Assembly (NCBI RefSeq): GCF_014651055.1
Contig: NZ_BMWD01000005.1
Coordinates: 326,646-390,645, forward strand
Length of the DNA stretch: 64,000 nucleotides
Source of the DNA: Streptomyces fructofermentans
GTDB taxonomy: Bacteria > Actinomycetota > Actinomycetes > Streptomycetales > Streptomycetaceae
Reading direction: 5' to 3'
Under the pieces are notes generated by a model. It ran no database searches. It was not told where the DNA came from and was given only the letters and a program-made list of their open reading frames with translations. The position numbers were made by a program, and so were the translations under genes. This document shows positions 32,896 to 41,624 of this stretch, one piece after another (the first letter of the stretch is position 1; each line of letters begins with the position of its first letter).

Positions 32896-33639
32896 ATGAG
32901 CGGTCTGCGCTACGTCTACGCGGTCTGCCGGCCCTTCGGCACGCCGCTGCCCGCCCAGCTCACGGGCGTCGCGGGAGTGCCGCCCAAGCAGCTGACCCAC
33001 CACGGTCTGGTCGCCCTCGTCGGCCGGGTGCCCCCGGAGGAGTTCGCCGAGCGGCCGCTGCGCGCCCGTCTGGAGGACCCGGAGTGGTTCGCCGAGACGT
33101 CCAGGGCCCACCGGAACGTCGTCGACGCGCTCACCGTCGTCACCTCGCCGCTGCCGCTCCGGGTCGCCACCGTGTTCCCGGACGACAGCGGGGTGCGCGC
33201 CATGATGGAGAAGCGCGAGGACGACTTCCGGCGCACGCTCGACCGGCTCGACGGGCGGGTCGAATGGGGCGTACGGGTGTACGGGGAGGCCCCACACCAG
33301 GAGGGGCGGCACGGGAGCGGCGGACCGGGCCGCGGGGAAGGCGGCGGGAGCGGCCGGGGAGGGTCGTACGCCGGGGATCGGCGTGCCGGGGAATTCGCGC
33401 GCGGGCTGCACGAGACGCTCTCCGGGCGGGCCGAGGCCGGCCTGACCTGCACCCCGGGCGGCGGCACGCAGCCCCTCGCCCCGGGCCGGACCGTCCTGAA
33501 CGCCGCCTACCTGGTGCCGCGTTCGGAGTCGGAGGCGTTCGTGGAACTCGTGCAGCGGGCGAGGGCGGCGGAGCCGGGGGTGCGCGTCGAACTCGGCGGA
33601 CCCTGGGCGGCCTACTCGTTCACCGGGGAGGAGCCGTGA
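32896..33639 (+). CDS. GvpL/GvpF-family gas vesicle protein
   Basis: A 247-residue protein of the GvpF/L family: 'GLRYVYAVCRPFG' at the start, 'EWFAETSRAHRNVVDAL' and 'PLPLRVATVFPDDSGVRAMM' in the middle, and 'LNAAYLVPRSESEAFVELVQ' at the end. A Gly-rich insertion at ~135-160 interrupts the fold. GvpF/L are minor components or chaperones of gas vesicles. No GvpA shell gene or other gvp gene is in the window, so its role here is unclear. ATG chosen from GGAGGAGGAG 6 bases upstream. Confidence 0.85.
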   Translation: MSGLRYVYAVCRPFGTPLPAQLTGVAGVPPKQLTHHGLVALVGRVPPEEFAERPLRARLEDPEWFAETSRAHRNVVDALTVVTSPLPLRVATVFPDDSGVRAMMEKREDDFRRTLDRLDGRVEWGVRVYGEAPHQEGRHGSGGPGRGEGGGSGRGGSYAGDRRAGEFARGLHETLSGRAEAGLTCTPGGGTQPLAPGRTVLNAAYLVPRSESEAFVELVQRARAAEPGVRVELGGPWAAYSFTGEEP

Positions 33640-33760
33640 CGGCGGTTCGCGAGCGGGTGGGCCGGGCGCGGTGCGGGACGCCCGCGCCCGCAACGGGCCG
33701 CGTCCCGTTGCCCCCGGTCGGGGCAACGGGCCGCACGGACCGGTCTGTTCAGGAGCGGTG

Positions 33761-33793
33761 CCGGAACTCCCTGGTTTGGCAGGGGAGTTCCGG
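33761..33793. terminator. Bidirectional hairpin between GvpF/L and small hydrophobic protein
   Basis: CCGGAACTCCC (33761-33771) pairs perfectly with 33783-33793 around an 11-base loop. It lies between two convergent genes, 120 bases after the GvpF/L stop and 45 bases beyond the small protein's stop, and could serve both. Confidence 0.65.
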
Positions 33794-33837
33794 GCGCCCG
33801 GCCTGATCGGGAATCGGGGTGGAGCGGTGTCGCGGGA

Positions 33838-34008
33838 CTACCAGCGATACCAGCGGGACCTGGTCCCACTCGCGGACGTACCGCGCACCAGGAAGCCCAG
33901 CAGCCACACGACGAGAACCACCAGGGCGATCCACCAGAGCAGTTTCACCGCGAATCCGGCACCGAAGAGGACCAGCGCCAGAAGCAGTACGAGCAGGATG
34001 GGAACCAT
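33838..34008 (-). CDS. Small hydrophobic membrane protein
   Basis: A 56-residue protein. Two hydrophobic helices ('VPILLVLLLALVLFGAGFA' and 'LLWWIALVVLVVWLLGFLV') are joined by a short turn, followed by a basic, Ser/Arg-rich tail ending 'SRWYRW'. It matches the short 'hydrophobic protein' commonly found in Streptomyces, with no known function. AGGAGG lies 8 bases before the ATG at 34008; the ATG at 34014 would be too close. It is convergent with GvpF/L and about 40 bases after the methyltransferase stop in the same direction. Confidence 0.8.
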   Translation of the reverse strand: MVPILLVLLLALVLFGAGFAVKLLWWIALVVLVVWLLGFLVRGTSASGTRSRWYRW

Positions 34009-34050
34009 GGGCATTACCTCCTGCGGTCCGTGTTTCCCGGTGCCGCGGAT

Positions 34051-34866
34051 TCAGGCCGGCTTGCGGCACAGAATTTCTCCGTGCAGGACCGAGAACCAGG
34101 CGTCGTCCCGCCGGCCCCACTCCCGCCAGGCCGCGGCCACGGCGTCCAGCTCGCCGGCCGTCGCGTGGCCGGACTCCGTGGCGCGCTCCGCGTACGCGGA
34201 CTCGACGGTGCGGTCCGCCCACAGGCCGCTCCACCACGCCCGCTCCTCGGCGGTGGAGTAGCACCACGTGCTCGACGAGGCGGTGATGTCGGTGAGGCCC
34301 GCCTCCAGGGCCCAGGACTTGAGGCGGCGTCCGGCGTCCGGCTCACCGCCGTTCGCCCGGGCGACGCGCCGGTACAGGTCGAGCCAGTCGTCCATGCCCG
34401 GGACCGGCGGGTACCAGGTCATCGCCGCGTAGTCCGAGTCGCGCACCGCCACGAGGCCGCCCGGCCTGGTCACCCGGTACATCTCGCGGAGCGCCTGCAC
34501 CGGGTCGCCCACGTGCTGGAGCACCTGATGGGCGTGGACGACGCAGAAGGTGTCGTCGGCGTACTCCAGCGCGTGCACGTCGGCGACCGCGAAGGTGACG
34601 TTGTCCAGCCCGCGGTCGTCCGCCGTGGCGCGGGCCCGGTCGAGGATGCCCGGCGCGTGGTCGACGCCGGTGACATGCCCGTCGGGAACCAGCTCGGCCA
34701 GGTCGGCGGTGATGGTCCCCGGCCCGCAGCCGATGTCCAGGACCTTCATGTGCGGCTTCAGCGAACCGAGGAGGTGGGCCGCGGAGTTGGCGGCCGTGCG
34801 CCAGGTGTGCGAGCGCAGCACGGACTCGTGGTGTCCGTGGGTGTAGACGGCGGTCTCCTTCGACAT
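34051..34866 (-). CDS. Class I SAM-dependent methyltransferase (UbiE/COQ5-like)
   Basis: A 271-residue methyltransferase. Motif I is 'VLDIGCGPGTITADLAE', followed by 'HVTGVDHAPGILDRARA', 'VTFAVADVHALEYADDTF' and the 'LREMYRVTRPGGLVAVRDSD' strand. The layout matches UbiE/menaquinone-type or small-molecule methyltransferases, but the substrate is not deducible. The ATG at 34866 is followed by a normal reading frame; the region further upstream is non-coding. Possibly co-transcribed with the small hydrophobic protein. Confidence 0.88.
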   Translation of the reverse strand: MSKETAVYTHGHHESVLRSHTWRTAANSAAHLLGSLKPHMKVLDIGCGPGTITADLAELVPDGHVTGVDHAPGILDRARATADDRGLDNVTFAVADVHALEYADDTFCVVHAHQVLQHVGDPVQALREMYRVTRPGGLVAVRDSDYAAMTWYPPVPGMDDWLDLYRRVARANGGEPDAGRRLKSWALEAGLTDITASSSTWCYSTAEERAWWSGLWADRTVESAYAERATESGHATAGELDAVAAAWREWGRRDDAWFSVLHGEILCRKPA

Positions 34867-35216
34867 GGCGTCCTCATTCCTCGTGGCCTGGTGACCTCGT
34901 GACCTCGCGGTCCCGCGCCCGGGCCGGGCGGAACCGCTGCCCGGGTCGTGCACGCCACGGTACGCCGCCGTGCCGAATGATGAGATACCTGTCTTGGAAT
35001 GCGGACTGACGAGCCGTCGGCCGAACCGTTGGACCTGTCGGCGGAGGGTGGCGGACACGGCGGTGCCCGGCCGGAGCCGTGACCCGGAGCCGTGACCCGG
35101 AGCCATGCCCCGGAGTCAGACCGGGACCCGGGCCGGAGGCAGCCGGAGCCATGGCCGGGGGCGCGACCGGGTCCCGGTCGGACTCGGCCGGAGGTCAGTC
35201 GGAGGCCAGGCGGAGG
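34867..35216. other. Intergenic region with short tandem repeats
   Basis: About 350 bases between the methyltransferase start and the end of the PAP2-kinase gene. It holds roughly three copies of a 13-bp unit CCGGAGCCGTGAC (35070-35109) and a shorter 'cggaggtcagt' repeat next to 35200. A locally AT-richer stretch at 34975-35010 probably carries the methyltransferase promoter on the minus strand. No gene is supported. Confidence 0.5.
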
Positions 35217-36707
35217 TCAGTCGGAGTCGAGCGGCCGGTACACCGTCAGCGCCTCCGGCAGCTTGTCGAGCGTCACCCCGCCCTCCAGCGCGACGACTTC
35301 GCCGTCGTACGCGAGAAGGGTGCCCGGCTCCAGGCCGCCCAGTTCGAGCCGGTCCACCCGGACCGCCGCGTGCAGCGGAGAGCGGGTCAGCGGTCCCGCG
35401 ACGGCCGCCGCCAGCAGCCTCAGGGCGGGCGCGCCGCCGCCGTGCACGACCCGTACGTCCAGCCGTCCGTCCGCGAGGTCGAACCGGCGGGCCGGCACCG
35501 GTCCCGTACGGCGGTACATGCCGTTCCCGGCGAACAGGAGCCACAACGGCCGCCGCACGCCGTTGATCTCGACCTGCACCTGGTGCCGGTCCGCGCGCAG
35601 GGCGCGCACGGCGGCGAGCAGGCCGGCCGGCCGGTCCCCGATCCGCTTCGACCAGCGGTTCCGTTCGCCCGCCAGTTCCGAATGGACGCCCAGACCGCAC
35701 GAGTTGAGGAAGTACCCCCGGGTGTCGCCCGAAGTGAAGCGGCCCACGTCCACCCGTACCGCCTGGCCCGCCGCCAGCGCGCGCGCCAGGGTGCGCGCGT
35801 CCTCCACGCCCAGGTCCCGGGCGAAGTTGCCGAGGCTGCCGCCGGGCAGCACGGCCAGCGGGAGACCGTGGCGCAGGGCGACCGCCGCGGCCGCGTTCAC
35901 CGTGCCGTCGCCGCCGCACACCCCGAGCACCGCGGCGTGGGCGGCCGCCTTCTCCAGCTCGGTCCCCAGGTCCTGCGGCCCGCACTCCACGACCTTCGCC
36001 CGCGGCAGGATCTCGGTGAGGGCGCGGACGTGCCCGGCGCCGCCCGCCGTCCGGTCGGCCACCAGGACCAGTCCGTCCCCGTCCGGCAGCGCGGGCACGT
36101 CCGCGCAGGTGCGGCCCGGCAGCGGCAGCACGTCCCGGGTCGGCACCAGGCCCCGCACGGCGAACGCGGCACCCACCCCGAGCGCCGCCCCGACCACCAC
36201 GTCGCCCGGGTAGTGCACGCCCGTGTAGACGCGCGAGAGGATCACCGAGGCCGCCAACGGTGCCACCGCCGCGCCCAGGGGGCGGGACTCCAGGGCGACA
36301 CCCGCCGCGAAGGCCGCCGCCGACGCCGAGTGCCCCGAGGGGAACGACGTGGTGATCGGCTGCCGCTTCAGCCTCCGGATGGCCGGCACGGCGTCCAGGA
36401 CCGGCCGCCGGCGCCGCACCGAGCGCTTCCCGACGGTGTTGATGGTCGCCGAGGCCAGGGCGAGCGAGGCGACACCGCGGACGGCGGCACGGCGGGCCCG
36501 CGGCGAACCCGTCGCCGCGAGCAGCGCCGCCGTGCCGAACCACAGCACACCGTGGTTCGCGCTGCGGCTGAGCCTCGGCAGCAACCGGTCGCCCCCCGGG
36601 AAGTGCCGGGCGGCCACCGCCTCGAAGAGGCGGTGGTCCAGGGCCATCAGCCGGCCGCGCAGGGCGCGGCCCGATTCGGTGCCGTTGAGGTCTGCGTCTG
36701 CGGTCAT
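35217..36707 (-). CDS. PAP2 phosphatase fused to diacylglycerol kinase-like domain
   Basis: A 496-residue fusion. Residues ~20-190 are a membrane PAP2 phosphatase with 'KRSVRRRRP', the SGH motif in 'PSGHSAS' (124-126 region) and 'SRVYTGVHYPGDVV' (catalytic His and Asp). Residues ~210-495 are a DagK/lipid kinase domain with the nucleotide loop 'GGDGTVN' (265-271) and 'LPGGSLGNFARDL'. Such fusions probably interconvert phosphatidic acid or other lipid phosphates and their dephosphorylated forms at the membrane. ATG at 36707; it is divergent from the ABC-F gene 250 bases away. Confidence 0.9.
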   Translation of the reverse strand: MTADADLNGTESGRALRGRLMALDHRLFEAVAARHFPGGDRLLPRLSRSANHGVLWFGTAALLAATGSPRARRAAVRGVASLALASATINTVGKRSVRRRRPVLDAVPAIRRLKRQPITTSFPSGHSASAAAFAAGVALESRPLGAAVAPLAASVILSRVYTGVHYPGDVVVGAALGVGAAFAVRGLVPTRDVLPLPGRTCADVPALPDGDGLVLVADRTAGGAGHVRALTEILPRAKVVECGPQDLGTELEKAAAHAAVLGVCGGDGTVNAAAAVALRHGLPLAVLPGGSLGNFARDLGVEDARTLARALAAGQAVRVDVGRFTSGDTRGYFLNSCGLGVHSELAGERNRWSKRIGDRPAGLLAAVRALRADRHQVQVEINGVRRPLWLLFAGNGMYRRTGPVPARRFDLADGRLDVRVVHGGGAPALRLLAAAVAGPLTRSPLHAAVRVDRLELGGLEPGTLLAYDGEVVALEGGVTLDKLPEALTVYRPLDSD

Positions 36708-36956
36708 GACACCTCGTCTACCCCGCCGGACGGGTACCTCGCACGTCCGGACGCCCCTGGGGCCCCGGTACAACCCGTTTGCCGCCGGTACCCGGCAGGG
36801 CGTCCCGGACGCCCCCGCCCGCCGGAGCGGCCGGGTCGCGGCAGGTCCGCCGCGGCGCGCGGGCGGCCCGCCGCGGAGCCGCGTCGCCCGGGCGTGCCGC
36901 GGCCCGCCGGGTAACCCGTTTGCCGCCCGCCCCGCCCGCCCCGGAGAATGCGGCCC

Positions 36957-38576
36957 ATGGGACATCTGGAAGCCGCGCACCTCGAGTACTACCTCCCCGA
37001 CGGGAGGGCGCTCCTCGGCGATGTGTCGTTCCGGGTGGGCGAAGGGGCCGTGGTGGCCCTGGTGGGACCGAACGGCGCGGGCAAGACCACACTGCTGCGC
37101 CTGATCTCGGGCGAGCTGAAACCGCACGGCGGAACCGTCACGGTCAGCGGCGGACTCGGAGTGATGCGCCAGTTCGTGGGGTCCGTACGGGACGAGTCGA
37201 CCGTGCGCGACCTGCTCGTCTCGGTCGCCCAGCCACGCATCCGGGAGGCCGCCGAGGCCGTCGACCGCGCCGAGCACGGCATCATGACGGTCGACGACGA
37301 GGCCGCCCAGCTCCAGTACGCGCAGGCGCTCTCGGACTGGGCCGAGGTGCGCGGCTACGAGGCCGAGACCCTCTGGGACATCTGCACCACGGCCGCCCTC
37401 GGGGTGCCGTACGACAAGGCGCAGTTCCGCGAGGTGCGCACGCTCTCCGGCGGAGAGCAGAAGCGGCTCGTCCTGGAGGCGCTGCTGCGGGGCTCGGACG
37501 AGGTGCTGCTGCTCGACGAGCCGGACAACTACCTCGACGTCCCGGGCAAGCGCTGGCTCGAGGAACGGCTGCGGGAGACCCGCAAGACGGTCCTGTTCGT
37601 CTCCCACGACCGGGAACTGCTCGCCCGTTCCGCCGAGAAGATCGTCAGCGTGGAGCCGGGGCCCGCCGGCGCCGACGCCTGGGTGCACGGCGGCGGCTTC
37701 GCCACGTACCACGAGGCCCGCCGCGAGCGCTTCGCGCGCTTCGAGGAGCTGCGGCGCCGCTGGGACGAGAAGCACGCCCAGCTCAAGAAGCTGGTGCTGA
37801 ACCTGCGGCAGGCCGCCTCGATCAGCCATGAACTGGCCTCGCGCTACCAGGCGGCGCAGACCAGGCTGCGCAAGTTCGAGGAGGCCGGCCCGCCGCCCGA
37901 GCCGCCGCGCGAGCAGGACATCACGATGCGCCTGCACGGCGGACGCACCGGCGTACGGGCCGTGACCTGCAAGGGGCTGGAGCTCACCGGACTGATGAAG
38001 CCCTTCGACCTGGAGGTCTTCTACGGCGAGCGGGTCGCCGTGCTCGGCTCCAACGGCTCCGGCAAGTCGCACTTCCTGCGGCTCCTCGCGGGCGGGGACG
38101 TCGCGCACACGGGGGAGTGGAAGCTCGGTGCCCGGGTCGTCGCGGGACACTTCGCGCAGACCCACGCCCATCCCGAGCTGATGGGGCGCGCCCTGCTCGA
38201 CATCCTGTGGAGCGAGCACTCCCAGGACCGCGGGGCCGCGATGTCCCGGCTGCGGCGCTACGAGCTGACCAACCAGGCGGAGCAGCGGTTCGACCGGCTC
38301 TCCGGGGGCCAGCAGGCGCGTTTCCAGATCCTGCTGCTGGAGCTGGAGGGCTCCACGGCCCTCCTCCTCGACGAGCCCACCGACAACCTGGACCTGGAGT
38401 CCGCCGAGGCGCTCCAGGAGGGCCTGGAGGCGTACGAGGGCACCGTGCTGTCCGTCACCCACGACCGGTGGTTCGCCCGCTCCTTCGACCGCTACCTGGT
38501 GTTCGGCAGCGACGGACGGGTGCGGGAGACGACCGAGCCGGTCTGGGACGAGCGGAGGGTGGAGCGGGCCCGGTAG
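36957..38576 (+). CDS. ABC-F family ATPase
   Basis: A 539-residue soluble protein with two ABC domains and no membrane part. Domain 1 has Walker A 'GPNGAGKTT' and signature 'LSGGEQKRL'; domain 2 has 'GSNGSGKSH' and 'LSGGQQARF'. The interdomain linker is helical and charged ('RFEELRRRWDEKHAQLKKL'), as in ribosome-acting ABC-F proteins. It could be a translation factor or a ribosome-protection resistance protein; linker length alone does not decide. The ATG at 36957 is 10 bases after GGAG; an ATG at 36948 is too close to it. Confidence 0.9.
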   Translation: MGHLEAAHLEYYLPDGRALLGDVSFRVGEGAVVALVGPNGAGKTTLLRLISGELKPHGGTVTVSGGLGVMRQFVGSVRDESTVRDLLVSVAQPRIREAAEAVDRAEHGIMTVDDEAAQLQYAQALSDWAEVRGYEAETLWDICTTAALGVPYDKAQFREVRTLSGGEQKRLVLEALLRGSDEVLLLDEPDNYLDVPGKRWLEERLRETRKTVLFVSHDRELLARSAEKIVSVEPGPAGADAWVHGGGFATYHEARRERFARFEELRRRWDEKHAQLKKLVLNLRQAASISHELASRYQAAQTRLRKFEEAGPPPEPPREQDITMRLHGGRTGVRAVTCKGLELTGLMKPFDLEVFYGERVAVLGSNGSGKSHFLRLLAGGDVAHTGEWKLGARVVAGHFAQTHAHPELMGRALLDILWSEHSQDRGAAMSRLRRYELTNQAEQRFDRLSGGQQARFQILLLELEGSTALLLDEPTDNLDLESAEALQEGLEAYEGTVLSVTHDRWFARSFDRYLVFGSDGRVRETTEPVWDERRVERAR

Positions 38577-38762
38577 CCGCCGCCCCGTGTGTGCCGGGCC
38601 GTCCCGCGGCCGTCCGCCGCAGGCGGGCCCGGCGCCCCGGATGTTCGTAGAGTGGTGGGAGAAGGGCGAGACGCACGGCTCCCTGCCGGACGCCGCTCGG
38701 GACACCGCCCGCCGGGCGGGTACCCGGACCGCGCCGAAGGCCACGACGATCGGGGTACCACC

Positions 38763-38999
38763 ATGACCGGAGTCGACCCGGGCCTCCTGGACGACCAGCA
38801 GCTCATGAGAGAGCTGGAGACGATCCACCGCACGCGCCACGACACGCTGCTGCACGGTTCGAACGACGCCCTGCGTACGCACAACCTGCGGATGGCGCAA
38901 CTGGAGGGTGAGTACCTGCGCCGCCATCCGCGCCGCCCGGTCGCGATGGGCCGCACGCGGGCGGGGGCGCGGGAGCGCCAGCCGGACAACGGCGCCTGA
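38763..38999 (+). CDS. Small conserved actinobacterial protein (DUF6158-like)
   Basis: A 78-residue soluble protein, rich in Arg and His, predicted mostly helical: 'DDQQLMRELETIHRTRHDTLL' then 'LRTHNLRMAQLEGEYLRRHP'. I recall near-identical short proteins throughout Streptomyces, annotated only as a DUF. Function unknown. It follows the ABC-F gene by ~190 bases and precedes the repeat region. Confidence 0.75.
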   Translation: MTGVDPGLLDDQQLMRELETIHRTRHDTLLHGSNDALRTHNLRMAQLEGEYLRRHPRRPVAMGRTRAGARERQPDNGA

Positions 39000-39011
39000 T
39001 CCACCCTCCCC

Positions 39012-39075
39012 GGCGATCCGGCGATCCGGCGATCCGGCGATCCGGCGATCCGGCGATCCGGCGATCCGGCGACCC
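39012..39075. repeat. 8-bp tandem repeat GGCGATCC, seven exact copies plus a variant
   Basis: Seven uninterrupted exact units of GGCGATCC cover 39012-39067, followed by a GGCGACCC variant (39068-39075) and scattered partial copies to about 39110. It lies immediately after the small conserved gene. Confidence 0.92.
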
Positions 39076-39307
39076 AGTGCCCCAGTGACCCGGCGATCCG
39101 GCGACCCGGTGAGCCCTGGGCACGCCAGGACACCCCTTCCGCCGGGCCCACCTGCCCGGGACCCCGGGACCCGGCTCGCGCTTCCCGGATGCCCCGAGGA
39201 CCCCGGCCCGTGCCTCCCCGAGGGCCCGGAACCCCGGACCCGGCTCGCGCTTCCGGAAGCCCCGGAACCCTGGGGGCCGGAACGTCCGTCCGGCGCGCGG
39301 GCTGCTC

Positions 39308-39369
39308 CGGCCACCCCCGCTCCCAGGGGCCCGTGCGGTCGCACGGGCCCCTGGGAGCGGGGGTGGCCG
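39308..39369. repeat. Near-perfect 62-base inverted repeat (30-bp arms)
   Basis: Bases 39308-39337 and 39340-39369 are exact reverse complements with only two bases between; the stem includes CCACCCCCGCTCCCAGGGG. The innermost pairs will open to a small loop. The stem is longer and more perfect than any other in this window. It could be a strong bidirectional terminator, a recombination or replication-sensitive palindrome, or a remnant of an element. Confidence 0.9.
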
Positions 39370-39391
39370 CCGGGGTCGAGGGCGGTCCGGG

Positions 39392-39757
39392 GTGCGGTTG
39401 TGCGCGGGACGGCGACGCGGGGGTTCGGTCCCGTACCAGCGGGAGACCCGGACCCCGCTCTCCCCGGCCGGCCTGGAGAAGGACAGGACGACGGCGGTAT
39501 TCGCCGTGACCATCCCGGTGCTGCTGCTGCTCGGCGGCGACCTGGCCCTCGGCCGCCACGTGGAGTGGCTCCTCCCGCTCCCGGACGAGGACCGACCCCT
39601 GCCGAGGGACGAGTGGAGCCCCCCGGTCGTGCCCCCGGTGGAGGCGCCCGAACCGGCCGGGGGCGTCGCGCTCGGTGCGTTCCGGACGGCTCGCGGCGAG
39701 TGGCCTGCGACGGACAGTGGTTCGCGACGGAAGGCTCGCGACCGCTCGCGACGGTGA
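39392..39757 (+). CDS. Doubtful small protein with one hydrophobic segment
   Basis: A 121-codon frame whose middle, 'TAVFAVTIPVLLLLGGDLAL', could be a membrane helix, with a Pro-rich acidic stretch after it. GGAGAAGGACAGG lies before a possible GTG at 39506, which would give an 83-residue protein. I recognise no family, and codon bias alone supports any long frame in such GC-rich DNA. Confidence 0.2.
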   Translation: MRLCAGRRRGGSVPYQRETRTPLSPAGLEKDRTTAVFAVTIPVLLLLGGDLALGRHVEWLLPLPDEDRPLPRDEWSPPVVPPVEAPEPAGGVALGAFRTARGEWPATDSGSRRKARDRSRR

Positions 39758-40070
39758 CGTGCGGCGCACGGCGACTCCGGACTCCGGACCCCGGACCGAC
39801 GCGGTCGGGCCCTCAGGAGCACGGGAGTTGACCGTCTGGGCCGTGGAGGGCCGCCCGCACGTACGCCGTACCGCCCCGCCGCCGCGCGGCCCGGACCCGC
39901 GGTGTTTGGCCCGCATGGCCGGGGGCAGGCGACGCACAGTGCTTCGGACAGGAGGCACGTCCGTGGGAGAGGTGTCCTCGCCCCGCCGCGGGTGGCCCCT
40001 TTCCGGATCCGGGCGCCCTCTCACGGCAGACCGTCCGACCACGGCACACCTCAAGGGAGTTGCACGCCTC

Positions 40071-40865
40071 ATGCGCACTCACGCGAGCGTTGGGAACCAC
40101 CCGCACGACGACGCCCCCGACACCGCCGCCGACTTCCGCAGGCTCGTCGAGCTGCCTCCCGGCCAGCCGCACGACAGGCTCCGCGAGGAGATCATCGAGG
40201 CCTGGCTCCCGATGGCCGAGCGGCTCGCCGGCCGCTTCCGCAGCCGCGGGGAGAGCCACGAGGACCTGCGGCAGGTCGCCGCGCTCGGGCTGGTCAAGGC
40301 CGTCGACCGCTACGACCCCGCGCGCGGCAGCGCCTTCGAGAGCTACGCCGTGCCGACCGTCACGGGCGAGATCAAGCGGCACTTCCGCGACCACATGTGG
40401 ACCCTCCACGTGCCGCGCCGGGTCCAGGACCTGCGCAACCGCGTCCGCGTCGCCTGCCAGGAGCTGTCCCAGACCGACTCCGGCCGCCGGCCGACCGTCG
40501 CCGAGATCGCCGCGCACGCGCGGATGACCGAGGACGAGGTGCGCGCCGGCATGGAGGCACTGGAGAGCTTCACGGCCCTGTCCCTCGACGCCGAACTGTC
40601 CGGCAGCGACGACGGCTACTCGCTGAGCGACGCGCTCGGCACGGCGGACCCCGCGCTCGACGTCGTCGTGGACCGCGAGGCGGTCAGGCCCCGCATCGAG
40701 GCGCTGCCCGAGCGTGAACGGGCCATCCTCTACATGCGGTTCTTCGACGACATGACCCAGAGCCGGATCGCCGAGCGGCTCGGCATCTCCCAGATGCACG
40801 TCTCCCGCCTGCTCAGCCGCTGCTGCGACCGGTTGCGGGACCAGGTGATGCAGGACGCCGCCTGA
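40071..40865 (+). CDS. SigB/SigF/SigG-type RNA polymerase sigma factor
   Basis: A 264-residue group 3 sigma factor. Region 2 spans ~40-110 ('EDLRQVAALGLVKAVDRYDPARGSAF', in part, and 'HFRDHMWTLHVPRRVQDLRN'), region 3 ~115-175 ('RRPTVAEIAAHARMTEDEV'), and region 4 ~200-260 with the helix-turn-helix 'SRIAERLGISQMHVSRLL'. This class drives stress and sporulation genes in Streptomyces and is usually held by an anti-sigma factor; none is adjacent here. ATG at 40071 with AAGGGAG about 11 bases upstream. A SigB-like promoter is possible upstream, which would allow autoregulation. Confidence 0.9.
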   Translation: MRTHASVGNHPHDDAPDTAADFRRLVELPPGQPHDRLREEIIEAWLPMAERLAGRFRSRGESHEDLRQVAALGLVKAVDRYDPARGSAFESYAVPTVTGEIKRHFRDHMWTLHVPRRVQDLRNRVRVACQELSQTDSGRRPTVAEIAAHARMTEDEVRAGMEALESFTALSLDAELSGSDDGYSLSDALGTADPALDVVVDREAVRPRIEALPERERAILYMRFFDDMTQSRIAERLGISQMHVSRLLSRCCDRLRDQVMQDAA

Positions 40866-41624
40866 ACGAACCTCCGCCGGTCGGGCTTCCGCCCGGTCGG
40901 CCTTCCCCCGGGTCGGGCCCTCCGCCCGGTCCGGTCCTCCGCCCGGTCCGGGCGGTCTCGGCCCGTCGGGCCGGTCCTCCGCCCGGTCCAGCCCCGGTCC
41001 GCTGGTCGGGGCCGCCGCCCGGTTCGGGCCTGCGCCCGGTTCGGGCCTGCGCCCGGTCCGAGCCGCCGCCCGGTTCGGGCCGCCGCCCGGCGGGTCCTCG
41101 CGGGCCGGGCGCGACACCGGTGCGCGGCGCCCGGACTCCGCGCCGCCGCGTCGGGCCCGGACCCGATGACGGTGTCCGAAGCCCGGACACAGCGCACGCG
41201 TGCGGATGCCGCAGGCGCTCCGCGGCGCCCGGCACACCGGACCGGTGAGGTCGGCGCCCCGGACACCGAGCCGCGCGCCTCAGCACACCGGACCAGCGAG
41301 GGCGGGGCCCCGGACCCCGTGCCGCACACGCCCCGGAGCCACGGGGGCGTGGCGGTCGGGGCCCCGGTCCACCCGACGAAGGCCCCGCCCCGCGCGATCG
41401 CCGCTCGGACGGCCGCCGGCCGGACCGGTCCGCCGGACCGCCCGGTGCCCGGCCCGTGACGTCACCCGCTCGGGTGCCCGCATGGCACGAATGGTGCCCG
41501 GCCGCGCGCGCCCCGGCGGCGGCCGGGCTCTGATGGGCAGCGGGGCATGTCGGTCGTGCCCCGCCTCCGCAGCCGCCGTACGGGCGTGGGGGTCCCCAGC
41601 CGCCGGCCGAAGGAGCCCGAGCCC
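40866..41624. other. GC-rich degenerate repeat region after the sigma factor gene
   Basis: About 760 bases. From ~40880 to 41100 the sequence consists of imperfect copies of a ~17-bp unit around 'GCCCGGTTCGGGCCTGC', each itself nearly palindromic, so strong RNA folding is expected and may terminate the sigma factor transcript. The rest, 41110-41620, shows no recognisable signal apart from the upstream region of the next gene. Confidence 0.55.
40890..41095. repeat. Imperfect ~17-bp palindromic tandem repeat
   Basis: Copies of 'CGCCCGGTTCGGGCC' and close variants recur every 15-18 bases, for example at 41018-41075. The core CCGGxxCGG is self-complementary. The array is non-coding and begins just after the sigma factor stop. 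Confidence 0.7.

Larger units (their letters stand above)
39000..40070. other. 1.07-kb repeat-rich region upstream of the sigma factor
   Basis: Holds an 8-bp tandem repeat (39012-39075), a degenerate Pro/Arg-coding stretch, a 62-base hairpin (39308-39369), a doubtful small frame (39392-39757), and the sigma factor's upstream region with GTTT (39904) about 15 bases before a G-rich element resembling a SigB-type promoter. Nothing else recognisable. Confidence 0.5.

Noticed and set aside
36770..36930. Two 'acccgtttgccgcc' copies near 36772 and 36912 as promoters for the ABC-F gene
   Set aside because: The direct repeat is real, but neither copy has a convincing -10 at the right distance.
35217..39344. 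A very long leftward open frame (over 1300 codons) covering the ABC-F gene and the PAP2-kinase gene
   Set aside because: Only its last ~496 codons form a recognisable protein starting at 36707; the rest lies antisense to a clear ABC-F gene. GC-rich codon bias keeps the opposite strand free of stops.
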